A stretch of 64,000 bases of DNA, taken from assembly GCA_017654935.2 (NCBI GenBank), contig CM065695.1, forward strand, positions 32,865,873-32,929,872, written 5' to 3'. Positions 12,449 through 21,782 of this stretch are shown here, one piece after another (the stretch's first letter is position 1; every line of letters starts with the position of its first letter). The notes below the pieces were generated by a model. That model was not told the DNA's origin and searched no databases. It was given only the letters and a program-made list of their open reading frames with translations. The position numbers and the translations under genes were made by a program. Origin of the DNA: Phymorhynchus buccinoides (lineage: Eukaryota; Mollusca; Gastropoda; Neogastropoda; Raphitomidae).

Positions 12449-12712
12449 GCATGCGATTTTTGTGTGACTGATAAGGAAGGAAAGGGGGGGTGGGGGTGGG
12501 GGAGTAATTTTTGACCAAATGACAACTTTTTCGTTGCCACTGGGTTTAGCATGTGCCTAGTGCATGGGCACATGAGACCACGGTTTATTGTCTCATCCGA
12601 ATGACTCCACGTTGAATCAGACCATACGGTCTAGTGCAGAGTGAGAGGAAAAATCCCATGTACCCAGGTTTGAATGCGTTACCTCTGTACCACTCCATTA
12701 CACCCTATGACT
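12449..12712 (-). mobile_element. tRNA-derived SINE (V-SINE-like), copy S4, antisense to NOP9
   Basis: In minus orientation it runs from a tRNA-like head at its right end (CAGGTTTGAATGCG is the B-box complement, then CTCTGTACCACTCC) to CCACTGGGTTTAGC and TTTTTGTGTGACTG. The same blocks are in S1 (31258-31620). The head ends about 10 bp before the exon 4 acceptor at 12720. Confidence 0.7.
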
Positions 12713-12720
12713 GTGTGCAG

Positions 12721-12874
12721 TTCACCTGAAGGACCCGCTGTTCAGCGTGCTGCTGCAGGTGGTGCTGATGATTCTGCAGCGGGCGGACCCAGACCTCTGC
12801 CAGCAGAGCTGCCAGACCCTCCTGGAGCGAGTGGCCCTCTCCTGTCCACAGGGCCAAGAAGATGTCATAGGAAG
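12721..12874 (+). CDS. NOP9: NOP9 exon 4
   Basis: 154 nt after GTGTGCAG, ending at GAAG|GTACTG in phase 2. It encodes VHLKDPLFSVLLQVVL, LQRADPDLCQQSCQTLL and ERVALSCPQGQEDVIG, helices of the middle Pumilio repeats. It lies directly beside an antisense SINE that may provide part of its 3' splice signal. Confidence 0.85.
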
Positions 12875-12912
12875 GTACTGGGGCTGACCCTTGGAAATCT
12901 AGCATCTTCTCT

Positions 12913-13159
12913 TTAACCCTTTCGCCGCCAGCCATTTTTCAGCCAAAAAATACCATTAAACTTAACGGGGTAGAGCAAAAAATAAATTCTGCATTGTTGC
13001 GAATTCATCTGTGACATGTATAGCATTAGGCCTATCCTTACCTCCCAAAATTAAGAAAATATGGTCTTTGGATAACAGGCCCTGATTTGATGCCTTTTAG
13101 TGACATGGGTGATAAACCATTGTGGTGCTAAAATGCGACATTGGCGGTGAAAGGGTTAA
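12913..13159. mobile_element. TTAA MITE family C, copy C1
   Basis: TTAA flanks both ends; the termini read CCCTTTCGCCGCCA and TGGCGGTGAAAGGG. The roughly 240-bp interior (GGCCTATCCTTACC, TTTTAGTGACATGGGTG, TGTGGTGCTAAAATGCGAC) recurs in six other places. The TTAA ends suggest a piggyBac-type nonautonomous element. Confidence 0.85.
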
Positions 13160-13199
13160 TGAGCCACAAAGCTAAAGCTGGATTATGTTTTCACTGCTG

Positions 13200-13415
13200 T
13201 TTGTCTGTTTGTTCCTGGCTGACTATGATGGTGGATGTGTCTGACTGACTATCTATGTTAACATGATAAGAGTTTGAACGGAGGGACACAGGACCCTCAA
13301 ATTTTGCACGTGGATAGGTAGTTAGGATATCTAGGCCAAGTTTGAAATTGGTCATTGGTTAAAGTTCAAGGTCACTGGAGATGAAAATGCTGCCGTGTTG
13401 CTGGTGATCTAGCGT
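13200..13415. repeat. Interspersed repeat with GTTTGAACGGAGGGAC, copy 1
   Basis: It contains GTTTGAACGGAGGGAC, AGGTAGTTAGGATATCTAGG, TCAAGGTCACTGGA and CTGGTGATCTAGCGTT. A second copy at 51955-52160 has the same blocks in the same order. Confidence 0.65.
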
Positions 13416-13585
13416 TTATCTGAATTCATTTAAAAAAAAAAAAATTTGAGTTGCCTTAACCAGTAGATCAAATTCAATAATTTAAAAAAATGAGGAGCAG
13501 CCTCCCTTTCTTAGCTTCCCATATTTTGCCCATGTCATGCCTTTAGCGTTGTACTGTGCTTCAAGGAGAGCTCAGCGTTAATTCT

Positions 13586-13809
13586 CAGGGCTCCCAATCG
13601 TCCCGCCAAACAGGGTGTCCTAGGGACTCCTTCACTTACACTTACAGAATAGAGGGTCCTAGAGGCGGGATAGCGGGTCCCAGTGGCGTTGCAAATGCTA
13701 AAATGAATTTTTCATGTGCATCCCTGGGACCCCCTGCACATTCTTTTAGAGGGTCCTTTAGAATTTTAGTACTTCATAGACCCCCATATGGGGGTCCCTG
13801 GGAGCCCTG
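13586..13809. mobile_element. MITE family A, copy A2
   Basis: 224 bp begin CAGGGCTCCCA and end TGGGAGCCCTG, flanked by ATTCT at 13581-13585 and 13810-13814. Same interior as A1 (GAGGGTCCTAGAGGCGGGA, CCTGGGACCCCCTGCA). Confidence 0.9.
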
Positions 13810-13940
13810 ATTCTTACACACATGTGCATCTATGATGCTCAAATCTCCCATCTGATGCATTGGATTTGAGGCCTGAGGGTCACAAAATCTTCTAAGGATG
13901 GAGAGTTGTCTTTCTTTATGGATCCGTGTTATCGTCTCTA

Positions 13941-14174
13941 AAGCTGGAGACAGACTATGCGACTGCCTCATATGACCAAATTTTGTTTCCCGCACAGAAG
14001 AGGTTACAAGCCATCTGACTCGATCAGTGAAATTGAGAACCCGCCCTATTCGGCCCTGTCACCTGACTGGGCCCGACTGAGTCAGACTGATCGAGCAGCA
14101 TGGTATGCAAATGAGGTGAAACGTCACGACCTGATCGAGTCACATGAGGCAGTCACGTAGTCTGTCACCGGCTT
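13941..14174. mobile_element. Inverted-repeat element (MITE), about 234 bp
   Basis: The left arm AGACTATGCGACTGCCTCAT and the right arm, whose complement reads AGACTACGTGACTGCCTCAT, pair over more than 30 bp with few mismatches. The ORF inside is an accident. It lies 58 bp before NOP9 exon 5. Confidence 0.75.
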
Positions 14175-14232
14175 AAGCCTCATTGTTTCTGTTCGCTTTA
14201 AAACATTCTTTTGTTCTGTGCCTCTTCTCTAG

Positions 14233-14422
14233 CCTTCCCGACGTGGTGCGGGATCCGGCGGGCTCTCACCTGCTGGAGGTGGTTTTCAAGGTGAGCGGTG
14301 AGCAGGTGGCGCGCCACACCTACGACGCGCTGCTGAAAGGGAGGCTACTCTTCTACGCCGTTCACCCCGCCGCCAACCATGTCCTGCAGACCTTCATCGC
14401 CTCCCTTCACAGTAAAGACGTG
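14233..14422 (+). CDS. NOP9: NOP9 exon 5
   Basis: 190 nt, phase 2 to 0. It encodes LPDVVRDPAGSHLLEVVF, then VARHTYDALLKGRLL and AVHPAANHVLQTFIASL. The first and third are Puf-type helices with the GSHLLE and ANHVLQ signatures. The donor fitting the frame of exon 6 is GTG|GTCAGG. The exon end is copied three or four times in the intron. Confidence 0.85.
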
Positions 14423-14645
14423 GTCAGGACTTTTTTTTTAATCATTATTTTCTAGAAATAATATTCCTTCTTCATTTGCTTGATCTGTGTTGTTTTATGG
14501 CCTCCATTCACAATAAAGACGTGGTCAGGGCTTTTTTTATATCATTATTTTCTAGAAATAATGTTCTTTCGTCATTTGCTTGAACTGTTCTGATTTATGG
14601 CCTCCCTTCACAAAAAAGATATAGTCAGGACTTCATTTTCTTTTC
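14399..14645 (+). repeat. Junction array J1: tandem copies of the NOP9 exon 5 donor end
   Basis: The exon end GCCTCCCTTCACAGTAAAGA plus about 75 bp of intron (TCATTATTTTCTAGAAATAA) is repeated from about 14498 and in part from about 14599, period near 100 bp. A fourth, diverged start, CCTCCCTTCATATTAAGG, follows MITE A3 at 14920. The copies keep GACGTGGTCAGG or a decayed form of it. Confidence 0.85.
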
Positions 14646-14700
14646 TTTTTGATACATTTTTTCTTCTTGATATGCTTCTGTCTTCTTTTTTTATCACCTC

Positions 14701-14917
14701 CAGGGCTCCCAGGGACCCCCATTTGGGGGTCTATGAAGTACTAAAATTCTACAGGACCCTCTAAAATAATGTGCAGGGGGTCACAGGGATGCACTAGAAA
14801 ATTCGTTTTAGCATTCACAATGCCATTGGGACCCTCTATCCCTCCTCTAGGACCCTCGATGCTGTAAGTGAAGGAGTCCCTGGGACCCCTTGTTTTGCGG
14901 GACGATTGGGAGCCCTG
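14701..14917. mobile_element. MITE family A, copy A3 (reverse orientation)
   Basis: 217 bp between CAGGGCTCCCA and TGGGAGCCCTG, flanked by ACCTC at 14696-14700 and 14918-14922. It inserted inside the exon 5 junction array. Confidence 0.9.
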
Positions 14918-15059
14918 ACCTCCCTTCATATTAAGGAGGTGTTCATGAGAAAAAAATTATTTGATCATATGCGGCTTCTGTCTTGTAGATTTCATGGTTT
15001 GCCAGTCTCCCTGTCTGTCTGTGAACAGTATCCAACCTGCATAATTGTTTGTGGTTGCA

Positions 15060-15165
15060 TGCATGTGTCTGGGAGTGTACATAGTGAAATGTGTGTGTGT
15101 GTGCGCGCAAGTGTGTGTGCATATGTGTTAGTGCGTGTGTGCATTTGTGCGCATACAACTACATG
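15060..15165. repeat. GT-rich microsatellite
   Basis: Interrupted (GT)n with GCGCA words. Confidence 0.8.
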
Positions 15166-15194
15166 TATTTATTTATTTTAACAAATTTTATACA

Positions 15195-15475
15195 GTTTAC
15201 CAAAATGAGTTTCACTCGCAACAAAAGAAATAGCTCCAATTTTCTTTTTACTGCACTTCAAAGAAGAAAAAGCTTCAACTACTCTCCACCCACCCCATCC
15301 AAAATGGCTTCTCTCTCCGGCCACTCCGCCAAGGAGGAATCGCCGTTTTGACGGTTTGATTTCTAGGAAACCAGAGCAAAATGAGTGTTCCTGTCCTTGA
15401 AAAGGCTTTCTTTCTGGTGATCTCAACGTGTTTCTTGCACAAACTCATCTGTCAGGGTGCACCTTTAATGTGATT
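15195..15475. repeat. Interspersed repeat of about 270 bp, copy 1
   Basis: It contains AAAGAAATAGCTCCA, GAATCGCCGTTTTGACGG, TTGATTTCTAGGAAACCAGA and CGTGTTTCTTGCA. A second copy starts at 49001 directly after the second N gap. Confidence 0.7.
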
Positions 15476-15499
15476 TCTCACTGCGTTTTAAAAGCGTTT

Positions 15500-15622
15500 C
15501 GCTCATGTGTTGTTGGGAACTGATTTCAGTGTTGTCCCTCTACAGTCTGGGGCCTTGATGGCCCTTGTATTGCGGTTTTCAGAGGATTGGATTTCAGTCT
15601 GTTCTGATGCCTGGATTAATTG
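15500..15622. repeat. Interspersed repeat, about 110-120 bp, copy 1
   Basis: TTGTTGGGAACTGATTTCAG through CTTGATGGCCCTTG and TTTTCAGAGGATTGGA to TCTGATGCCTGGAT. A second copy is at 33515-33622. This one ends just before the exon 6 acceptor. Confidence 0.65.
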
Positions 15623-15628
15623 TTGCAG

Positions 15629-15757
15629 ATGGAGCAGGTGTTTGAAGAGCTGTCGAAACACATGGAGGACGTGATGGCCGTAGGGTACTTTGGTCTGGTG
15701 GTCAGTGTGGCCCAGGGATGTCGCCGACTGAGGGTCAAGCAGGACGACTTTGTTACG
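15629..15757 (+). CDS. NOP9: NOP9 exon 6
   Basis: 129 nt, phase 0 to 0, after TTGTTGCAG. It encodes MEQVFEELSKHMEDVMAV, then YFGLVVSVAQGCRRL and RVKQDDFVT, a Puf helix pair. The donor is ACG|GTCAGT and leads into (GT)n. The 3' 70-80 nt of this exon have been copied at least five more times downstream. Confidence 0.85.
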
Positions 15758-15941
15758 GTCAGTGTGTGTGTGTGTGTGTGACTTTGGTCTGGTGGTCAGT
15801 GTGGCCCAGGGATGTCGCCGACTGAGGGTCAAGCAGGACGACTTTGTTACGGTCAGTGTGTGTGTGTGACTTTGGTCTGGTGGTCAGTGTGGCCCAGGGA
15901 TGTCGCCGACTGAGGGTCAAGCAGGATGACTTTGTTACGGT

Positions 15942-15992
<51 letters not shown>

Positions 15993-16135
15993 TGTGTGTG
16001 TGTCACTGTCTGTGTCACTGTGTGTGTGTCACTGTGTGTGTGTCATTATGTGTGTGTGTGTGACTTTGGTCTGGTGGTCAGTGTGGCACAGGGATGTCGC
16101 CGACTGAGGGTCAAGCAGGATGACTTTGTTACGGT

Positions 16136-16182
<47 letters not shown>

Positions 16183-16325
16183 TGTGTGTGTGTCACTGTC
16201 TGTGTCACTGTGTGTGTGTCACTGTGTGTGTGTCATTATGTGTGTGTGTGTGACTTTGGTCTGGTGGTCAGTGTGGCACAGGGATGTCGCCGACTGAGGG
16301 TCAAGCAGGATGACTTTGTTACGGT

Positions 16326-16390
<65 letters not shown>

Positions 16391-16890
16391 TGAGTGTGTG
16401 TGTGTGTGTCACTGTCTGTGTCACTGTGTGTGTGTGTGTCACTGTGTGTGTCATTGTGTGTGTGTGTGTGACTTTGGTCGACTTTGTTACGGTCAGTGTG
16501 TGTGTGTGACTTTGGTCTGGTGGTCAGTGTGGCACAGGGATGTCGCCGACTGAGGGTCAAGCAGGACGACTTTGTTACGGTCAGTGTGTGTGTGTGTGTC
16601 GCTGTGTGTGTGTGTGTGTGTGTCTTTTATATTTGTGTCTGTGGTATACTTTGGTATCTATTGGTCAGCATACCTGAAGGATGTCTCCAACTTAGGGTGA
16701 AACAGGAAAACTTTGCTTTGGCCAATGTGTGTGTGTGCACGTGTGCGTGTCACTGTGTGTGTCTGTGTTATACTTTGGTGGTCGGCATACCTGAAGGATG
16801 TCTCCAACTTGGGGTGAAACAGGAAACCTTTGTTATGGCCAATATGTGTGTGTGTGTGTGTGTCCCTCTGACTGTTGCCACTTGATAACA
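15690..16890 (+). repeat. Junction array J2: six clean and two old copies of the NOP9 exon 6 3' end
   Basis: The unit runs from ACTTTGGTCTGGTGGTCAG through AGGGATGTCGCCGACTGAGG to TTTGTTACGGTCAGTG + (GT)n. It begins at about 15690 (the true exon), 15780, 15868, 16063, 16253 and 16508, with a very short piece near 16470. Two clearly older copies follow at about 16650 and 16770 (CTGAAGGATGTCTCCAACTT). Each clean copy keeps the GTCAGT donor. Confidence 0.9.
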
Positions 16891-17235
16891 TAACGTAGAA
16901 TGCTACATATTACATACCCATGAACTACTGGTTTGGGGGTCTATGACCTGAACAAACCAGGGTGTGTTTGTAAATTGGAACTCTAAGTCTAAATGAGCGT
17001 GAGCGGCCTTCGAGCAACTTTATTGGTTTTCCCGGAAGTGTGTGTGCGTGCGTGCATGCGCGCATATGTGTATGTGCTTGTTTGTGTGTGTGTCACTGCC
17101 ACTGTCACTATATATGTGTTTGAGAAGAGATCACTGGATTATGGCAGTTCTTTCCAATTTATGATAATAATAAACAATGAGATGCCACACATAGTAGAAA
17201 TTTGCCTTAGAAGCCTCTATGAATCCTGTCTGCAG

Positions 17236-17373
17236 GTTTTGATGGAGGCGTTCCATTGCAAGGAGCCGCAGGAGAGGCAAAAGTCGCTGACGAAGCTCAT
17301 CGCCTCTTTCACCACCTACGAAGTCTTCCTCGCTCTAGACGACGGCCAAGACAAGCCTGCAGAGGAGGCAAAG
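17236..17373 (+). CDS. NOP9: NOP9 exon 7
   Basis: 138 nt, phase 0 to 0, after TGTCTGCAG and before GTAATT. It encodes VLMEAFHCKEPQERQKSL, TKLIASFTTYEVFLAL and an acidic end DDGQDKPAEEAK. It joins exon 8 at EVLLTEPINQ. Confidence 0.85.
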
Positions 17374-17604
17374 GTAATTATGGATGAAACGTCACCTCCA
17401 TGGTTAATGTTCTTTGCATCTCCCTACAGTTTCTGCAGAGTTTTTGTTGTTTGGAAATGTTCTTTGTTATTGTTCTTAGGGAGACGCAAAGGGAGGTAAT
17501 AATACGCATGTGGTGGCATGTCATCAGGTTCCATAGACAGAACCTGTTTTACTAAGATAAAATACCTTGACTGCTCGGGAAATTTCTGATGGAAACAAAA
17601 TAAA

Positions 17605-17897
17605 AAAGACTGAAGCAGGAGATGCTGCACTTCCAGCCTCTGTCTCTATCTGTGTTTGTCTCTCTGTGAAGTCTGTCTCCGTTCTGTGTCTCTCTGTCAC
17701 TGTCTGTTCTGTGTTTCTCTGTGAGTTTGTCTCTCTCTCATACTCATAATCCTGTGTACGCTTTCTTCCACAGGAGGTGCTTCTCACAGAACCCATCAAC
17801 CAGCACGGGTCCAGACTGCTGCAGGAGATGCTGCACTTCCAGCCTCTGTTTCTATCTCTGTCTATCTCTCTGTCTCCATCTGTTGTGTGTCTGTGAG

Positions 17898-17939
<42 letters not shown>

Positions 17940-18449
17940 TCCTGCGTACGCTTTCTTCCACAGGAGGTGCTTCTCACAGAGCCCATCAACCAGCACAGCT
18001 CCAGGCTGAAGCAGGAGATTCTGCACATCCAGCCTCTGTCTCTATCTCTGTCTGTCTCTCTATTCTGTGTGTCTGTGAGTTTCTCTCTCTTTCTCTGATA
18101 ATCCTGCGTACGCTTTCTTCCACAGGAGGTGCTTCTCACAGAGCCCATCAACCAGCACAGCTCCAGGCTGAAGCAGGAGATTCTGCACATCCAGCCTCTG
18201 TCTCTATCTCTGTCTGTCTCTCTATTCTGTGTGTCTGTGAGTTTCTCTCTCTCACTCTGATAATCCTGCGTACGCTTTCTTCCACAGGAGGTGCTTCTCA
18301 CAGAGCCCATCAACCAGCACAGCTCCAGGCTGAAGCAGGAGATTCTGCACATCCAGCCTCTGTCTCTATCTCTGTCTGTCTCTCTATTCTGTGTGTCTGT
18401 GAGTTTCTCTCTCTCACTCTGATAATCCTGCGTACGCTTTCTTCCACAG
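17605..18449 (+). repeat. Junction array J3: tandem copies of the NOP9 exon 8 acceptor end
   Basis: The intron end TACGCTTTCTTCCACAG, the first about 75 nt of exon 8 and a CT/GT-rich spacer are repeated. Acceptor-joined copies start at 17774, 17964, 18126 and 18288 before the true exon at 18450; the last three spacings are exactly 162 bp. A partial copy without acceptor lies at about 17610-17650. The first copy has the true HGSRLLQEML-coding form; the middle three share AGCTCCAGGCTGAAGCAG, so they arose from one another. Confidence 0.9.
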
Positions 18450-18674
18450 GAGGTGCTTCTCACAGAGCCCATCAACCAGCACGGATCCAGACTGCTGCAG
18501 GAGATGCTGCAGTTTCAGAAGCCCACCCACGCGGCCCTGGGCCTGCTGGACTGGCAGCCCGCCGAGCTGAGGCTGCTGTGCTGCGACCCCGCCGGCAGCC
18601 ACGTGGTGGACGCCTACTTCTCTTCCTCCACCGTCCTGGAGAAGAACAGGGACATCTTCCTCAGGAAGCTAAAG
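18450..18674 (+). CDS. NOP9: NOP9 exon 8 (last NOP9 exon before the gap)
   Basis: 225 nt, phase 0 to 0. It encodes EVLLTEPINQHGSRLLQE, LGLLDWQPAELRLLCCDP, then AGSHVVDAYFSSSTVLE and NRDIFLRKLK. HGSRLLQ and GSHVVDA are Puf RNA-contact helices of late repeats. The donor is AAG|GTTTGA here and AAG|GTATGG in the downstream copies, which are better sites. The remaining roughly 100 C-terminal residues of NOP9 are not found before or just after the N gap. Confidence 0.85.
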
Positions 18675-19072
18675 GTTTGAAATGAGTTTTGTTGGGTTTA
18701 GTTAGTTCTTTAATCATATATTGGTTCTCAGGAAGCTCAAGGTATGGAGGTTTTGTTGGGTTTAGTTAGTTCTTTAATCATATATTGGTTCTCAGGAAGC
18801 TCAAGGTATGGAATGGGTTTTGTTGGGTTAAGTTAGTTCTTTAATCATATATTGTTTCTCAGGAAGCTCAAGGTATGGAGGTTTTGTTGGGTTTAGTTAG
18901 TTCTTTAATCATATATTGGTTCTCAGGAAGCTCAAAAGGTATGGAGGTTTTGTTGGGTTAAGTTAGTTCTTTAATCATATATTGGTTCTCAGGAAGCTAT
19001 AAATGGTATGACTTGGGCTTGTGAAGTTTATTTAATCATTTATTGCTTCTCAGGAAGCTAAAGGTATGGTAT
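18655..19072 (+). repeat. Junction array J4: seven copies of the NOP9 exon 8 donor end
   Basis: CAGGAAGCTMAAGGTATGG plus GTTGGGTTTAGTTAGTTC and TTTAATCATATATTGGTTC form a unit of about 60-66 bp, repeated at about 18663 (true exon end), 18730, 18792, 18859, 18925, 18990 and 19050. Most copies keep the AAG|GTATGG donor. Confidence 0.9.
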
Positions 19073-19085
19073 TGGCTTGTGAAGT

Positions 19086-19218
19086 TAACTCTGCAGGCAT
19101 GGGAATTGTCCGTTTTTTTGAAATTGTTACTAAATACTTCGTTTTTGTTACTAAATACTTCAATTGGGGGGCTTTTCAGAGTTTTTTGTCTCTGACAATT
19201 CCCATGCCTGCTCTGTTA
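19086..19218. mobile_element. Short inverted-repeat element
   Basis: GCAGGCATGGGAATTGTC at 19093-19110 pairs perfectly with its complement at 19194-19211, with weaker pairing outward to TAAC/GTTA. The inside has a small tandem repeat of TTGTTACTAAATACTTC. Confidence 0.7.
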
Positions 19219-19638
19219 GCATGTGGTTATGCTCGCAGCATGGTTGGCTATCTCACTTTTTGACATGTTGAGAAAAGTGTGTTTCTGTGTGTGTGTGTGT
19301 TTGTGTGTGTTTTGTAAAGGTTGTGAGCACTGACGTTTAAGCTATTACTGTATTACTATTAGCACTGTACTGCTCACTCCACATGGTTTTTACTTACTCC
19401 CCTTACTCCCCTTGGAATCCCCTTTATATTTCAGCCTGGCTAAAACATTGCCTAAAAAAAACAACTTAGACAAATGCAGTGATCGCGTTTACTTGTTATT
19501 ATCTGTCAAATACTGATTGCAAAACCAAAATACTGAAAACAAATATTGACCTGTCAGTCCCTGGGACTGATACATTTTTCTTAGGACTGATACTTTTTTT
19601 AACAGAGGCTTTGATATTGTGGTTTTCACTGTTTTTTG

Positions 19639-19745
19639 TTTCCCTGGAACTGGTTTTGACACCGGTTGTTGGGGAGCATTGTCGCTGATGGGACTGGTTT
19701 TGACACCGGTTGTTGGGGAGCATTATCGCTGATGGGACTGGTTCT
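19639..19745. repeat. Two-copy tandem repeat
   Basis: GGTTTTGACACCGGTTGTTG followed by GGGAGCATT(G/A)TCGCTGATG occurs twice in succession, unit about 44 bp. AT-rich sequence with poly-A follows to the gap. Confidence 0.8.
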
Positions 19746-20162
19746 CAAAATTCATAGCACGATCACTCAGGGGTGGGATTTTGTCAGTTTTTTGCCGGAA
19801 ATCCGGTATTTAAAAAAAAAATCTGACATTGAAAAAAAAAATTCCAGCAAAAAAAAAATTACAGCAAAAAATAAATATATTTCTTTAACCCTAGTAGCGC
19901 TGTTCCCGGATTGATCCGGGATAGCCCCCCCTAGAGCCAATAGCAGCTCCCAGAATATTCCGGGAAGCCCACATGACATCACAAAGCACTTAATATAGCG
20001 GCCAATCATTGAATACTTGTGTACCTATCACACTACCTCATCAAAAAAGGGTTGCGCTTGACATCACATGCATTAAATGCGGTATTTTCATTGGTTGAAG
20101 GGGTGAAATAATTTTTTTAATTTTAGGTCGATCTATTTCGGGGTCAGACTGAAGAGAATACA

Positions 20163-20662
20163 NNNNNNNNNNNNNNNNNNNNNNNNNNNNNNNNNNNNNN
20201 NNNNNNNNNNNNNNNNNNNNNNNNNNNNNNNNNNNNNNNNNNNNNNNNNNNNNNNNNNNNNNNNNNNNNNNNNNNNNNNNNNNNNNNNNNNNNNNNNNNN
20301 NNNNNNNNNNNNNNNNNNNNNNNNNNNNNNNNNNNNNNNNNNNNNNNNNNNNNNNNNNNNNNNNNNNNNNNNNNNNNNNNNNNNNNNNNNNNNNNNNNNN
20401 NNNNNNNNNNNNNNNNNNNNNNNNNNNNNNNNNNNNNNNNNNNNNNNNNNNNNNNNNNNNNNNNNNNNNNNNNNNNNNNNNNNNNNNNNNNNNNNNNNNN
20501 NNNNNNNNNNNNNNNNNNNNNNNNNNNNNNNNNNNNNNNNNNNNNNNNNNNNNNNNNNNNNNNNNNNNNNNNNNNNNNNNNNNNNNNNNNNNNNNNNNNN
20601 NNNNNNNNNNNNNNNNNNNNNNNNNNNNNNNNNNNNNNNNNNNNNNNNNNNNNNNNNNNNNN
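20163..20662. other. Assembly gap (500 N)
   Basis: Exactly 500 N. NOP9 is cut on its left (C-terminus lost) and AFG3L2 on its right (N-terminal half lost), so the real missing length is probably much more than 500 bp, or two contigs were joined wrongly. Confidence 0.98.
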
Positions 20663-20779
20663 GGACCCTCCCCTCGCTTTTTCAGCTTATTGTATACCTT
20701 CCAATTCCTCATTTCCTGTCTATTGTTTGGCCATACTGAGGAAGAAGAGGGGAGGGGGGGAGGCGTGGGGTCGTCTGTA

Positions 20780-20990
20780 GTCTGAGTGTGTGTTTGTGTG
20801 TGTGTGTGTCATTTTCACACTTAAGACTCTCTTTCTTTCGCTCTCTCTCTCTAGTCTTCTCTCTCATCACCTCTCTTCATCTCTGTCTCTTCTCCTCATC
20901 TCGTCTCTCTCTCTCTCTGTGTGTGTCTGCCCCCCCCCCCTCCCATACGTCTATCTCGATGCGCGTGGGGCGTGGAGGGAGGTGTAGTGT
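20780..20990. repeat. GT- and CT-rich simple sequence
   Basis: Short (GT)n, then TCTC-rich sequence and a C run at 20931-20941. No gene. Confidence 0.6.
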
Positions 20991-21171
20991 GTGTGGGGGG
21001 GGTATGCTGCGGTTTGTGATGCGCTTGGGTTCATTTGCGTTGAATGTTTCTATTTTAATCTTTGAGCTGTTGATCTTATTTATTTCACTGTTTATGTTTT
21101 ACCGTGCCACCACAATGTATAGCCATGTTTTTTGGACAATTACTTGTGAATGTGAGGAACATTATAACGAC

Positions 21172-21340
21172 AGTGGAACCTCCCTTATAAGACCTTTCAA
21201 AAATCATTCACAAAATTGAGTCTTATTAGGGAGGGGTCTTATAAGGGAGTAATTTTAAAGAACGGAAAAAGACGGGCAATGTTCTCAAAGGACACAGAGC
21301 TGGCGATCTTAAAATGGGTGGAGTCTTATAATGGGAGGCT
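21172..21340. repeat. Terminal part of a DNA transposon (ACAGTGGAACCTCCC type)
   Basis: ACAGTGGAACCTCCCTTATA, then AGACCTTTCAAAAATC, AGGGAGGGGTCTTATAAGGG and AGACGGGCAATGT. Related blocks are at 36338-36470, 36690-36790 and, weakly, at 51650-51725. The ACAGTGGAACCTCC start resembles mariner-type termini; that is inference. Confidence 0.55.
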
Positions 21341-21364
21341 TTGTAGCAAGGGAGGCTACCTACG

Positions 21365-21660
21365 GTGTCGGGTTGTCGCAGTGGGGGGCGTGCGGGGCGA
21401 AGTGAGGCCAATGGTGACGATCATAGGAGGGTGTCACTTCCTGAAGAATCCTCAGCAGTTACGTGACCTGGTGGGCCAGTCCCCCAGGGTGCCATCCTCA
21501 CCGGGCCCCCGTCACCGCGGCGAAGACCCGGCTGGCGCAGTGCGCACGGCTGGATGATGTGGCCAACGTCCCCTTTCATCACAGTCAGCGGCTCGGAGGT
21601 TTCTGATGCAGGTTCGTAAATGGGGTCGTTGGGCCGTCCAGTTCGAGGTGCAGTCCAGGA
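21365..21660 (+). pseudogene. AFG3L2: AFG3L2 Walker A exon, frame-disrupted copy
   Basis: The segment is recognisable as the AAA-domain exon: FLKNPQQ at about 21440, then DNA for GAILTGPP at about 21490-21512, a corrupted GTGKT region, ANVPFITVSGSE at about 21563-21597, and a last part that aligns with the 99-bp repeats downstream (GGGCCGTCCAG, then CAGTCCAGGATGG). Several small indels break every frame. Upstream, GCGAAGTGAGGCCAA fits the EEAK segment. The damage is confined to this stretch near the gap. Either the consensus is poor, or this exon copy is truly dead. Confidence 0.7.
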
Positions 21661-21782
21661 TGGTTTATTATTATTGCTGCTGTTTGTTGTTGACTTTTGT
21701 TACTCATGTCATTTGCCGTTGTAGTGTTTCTTCTTCTTCTTCTTCTTTTTTTGAAATCTTGTTCTTCTGCGTTCTTTTCTTC

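Noticed and set aside
13957..14160. 67-codon ORF before NOP9 exon 5
   Set aside because: It lies between the arms of a 234-bp inverted-repeat element and shares no similarity with NOP9.
15844..16885. Cys-Val-rich (VCVCVC) proteins
   Set aside because: Translations of (GT)n repeats between copies of the NOP9 exon 6 end; also at 28017-28199 and 59356-59938.
20041..20712. Open frames of more than 200 codons spanning N blocks (also 48390-49157)
   Set aside because: They are open only because N positions contain no stops.
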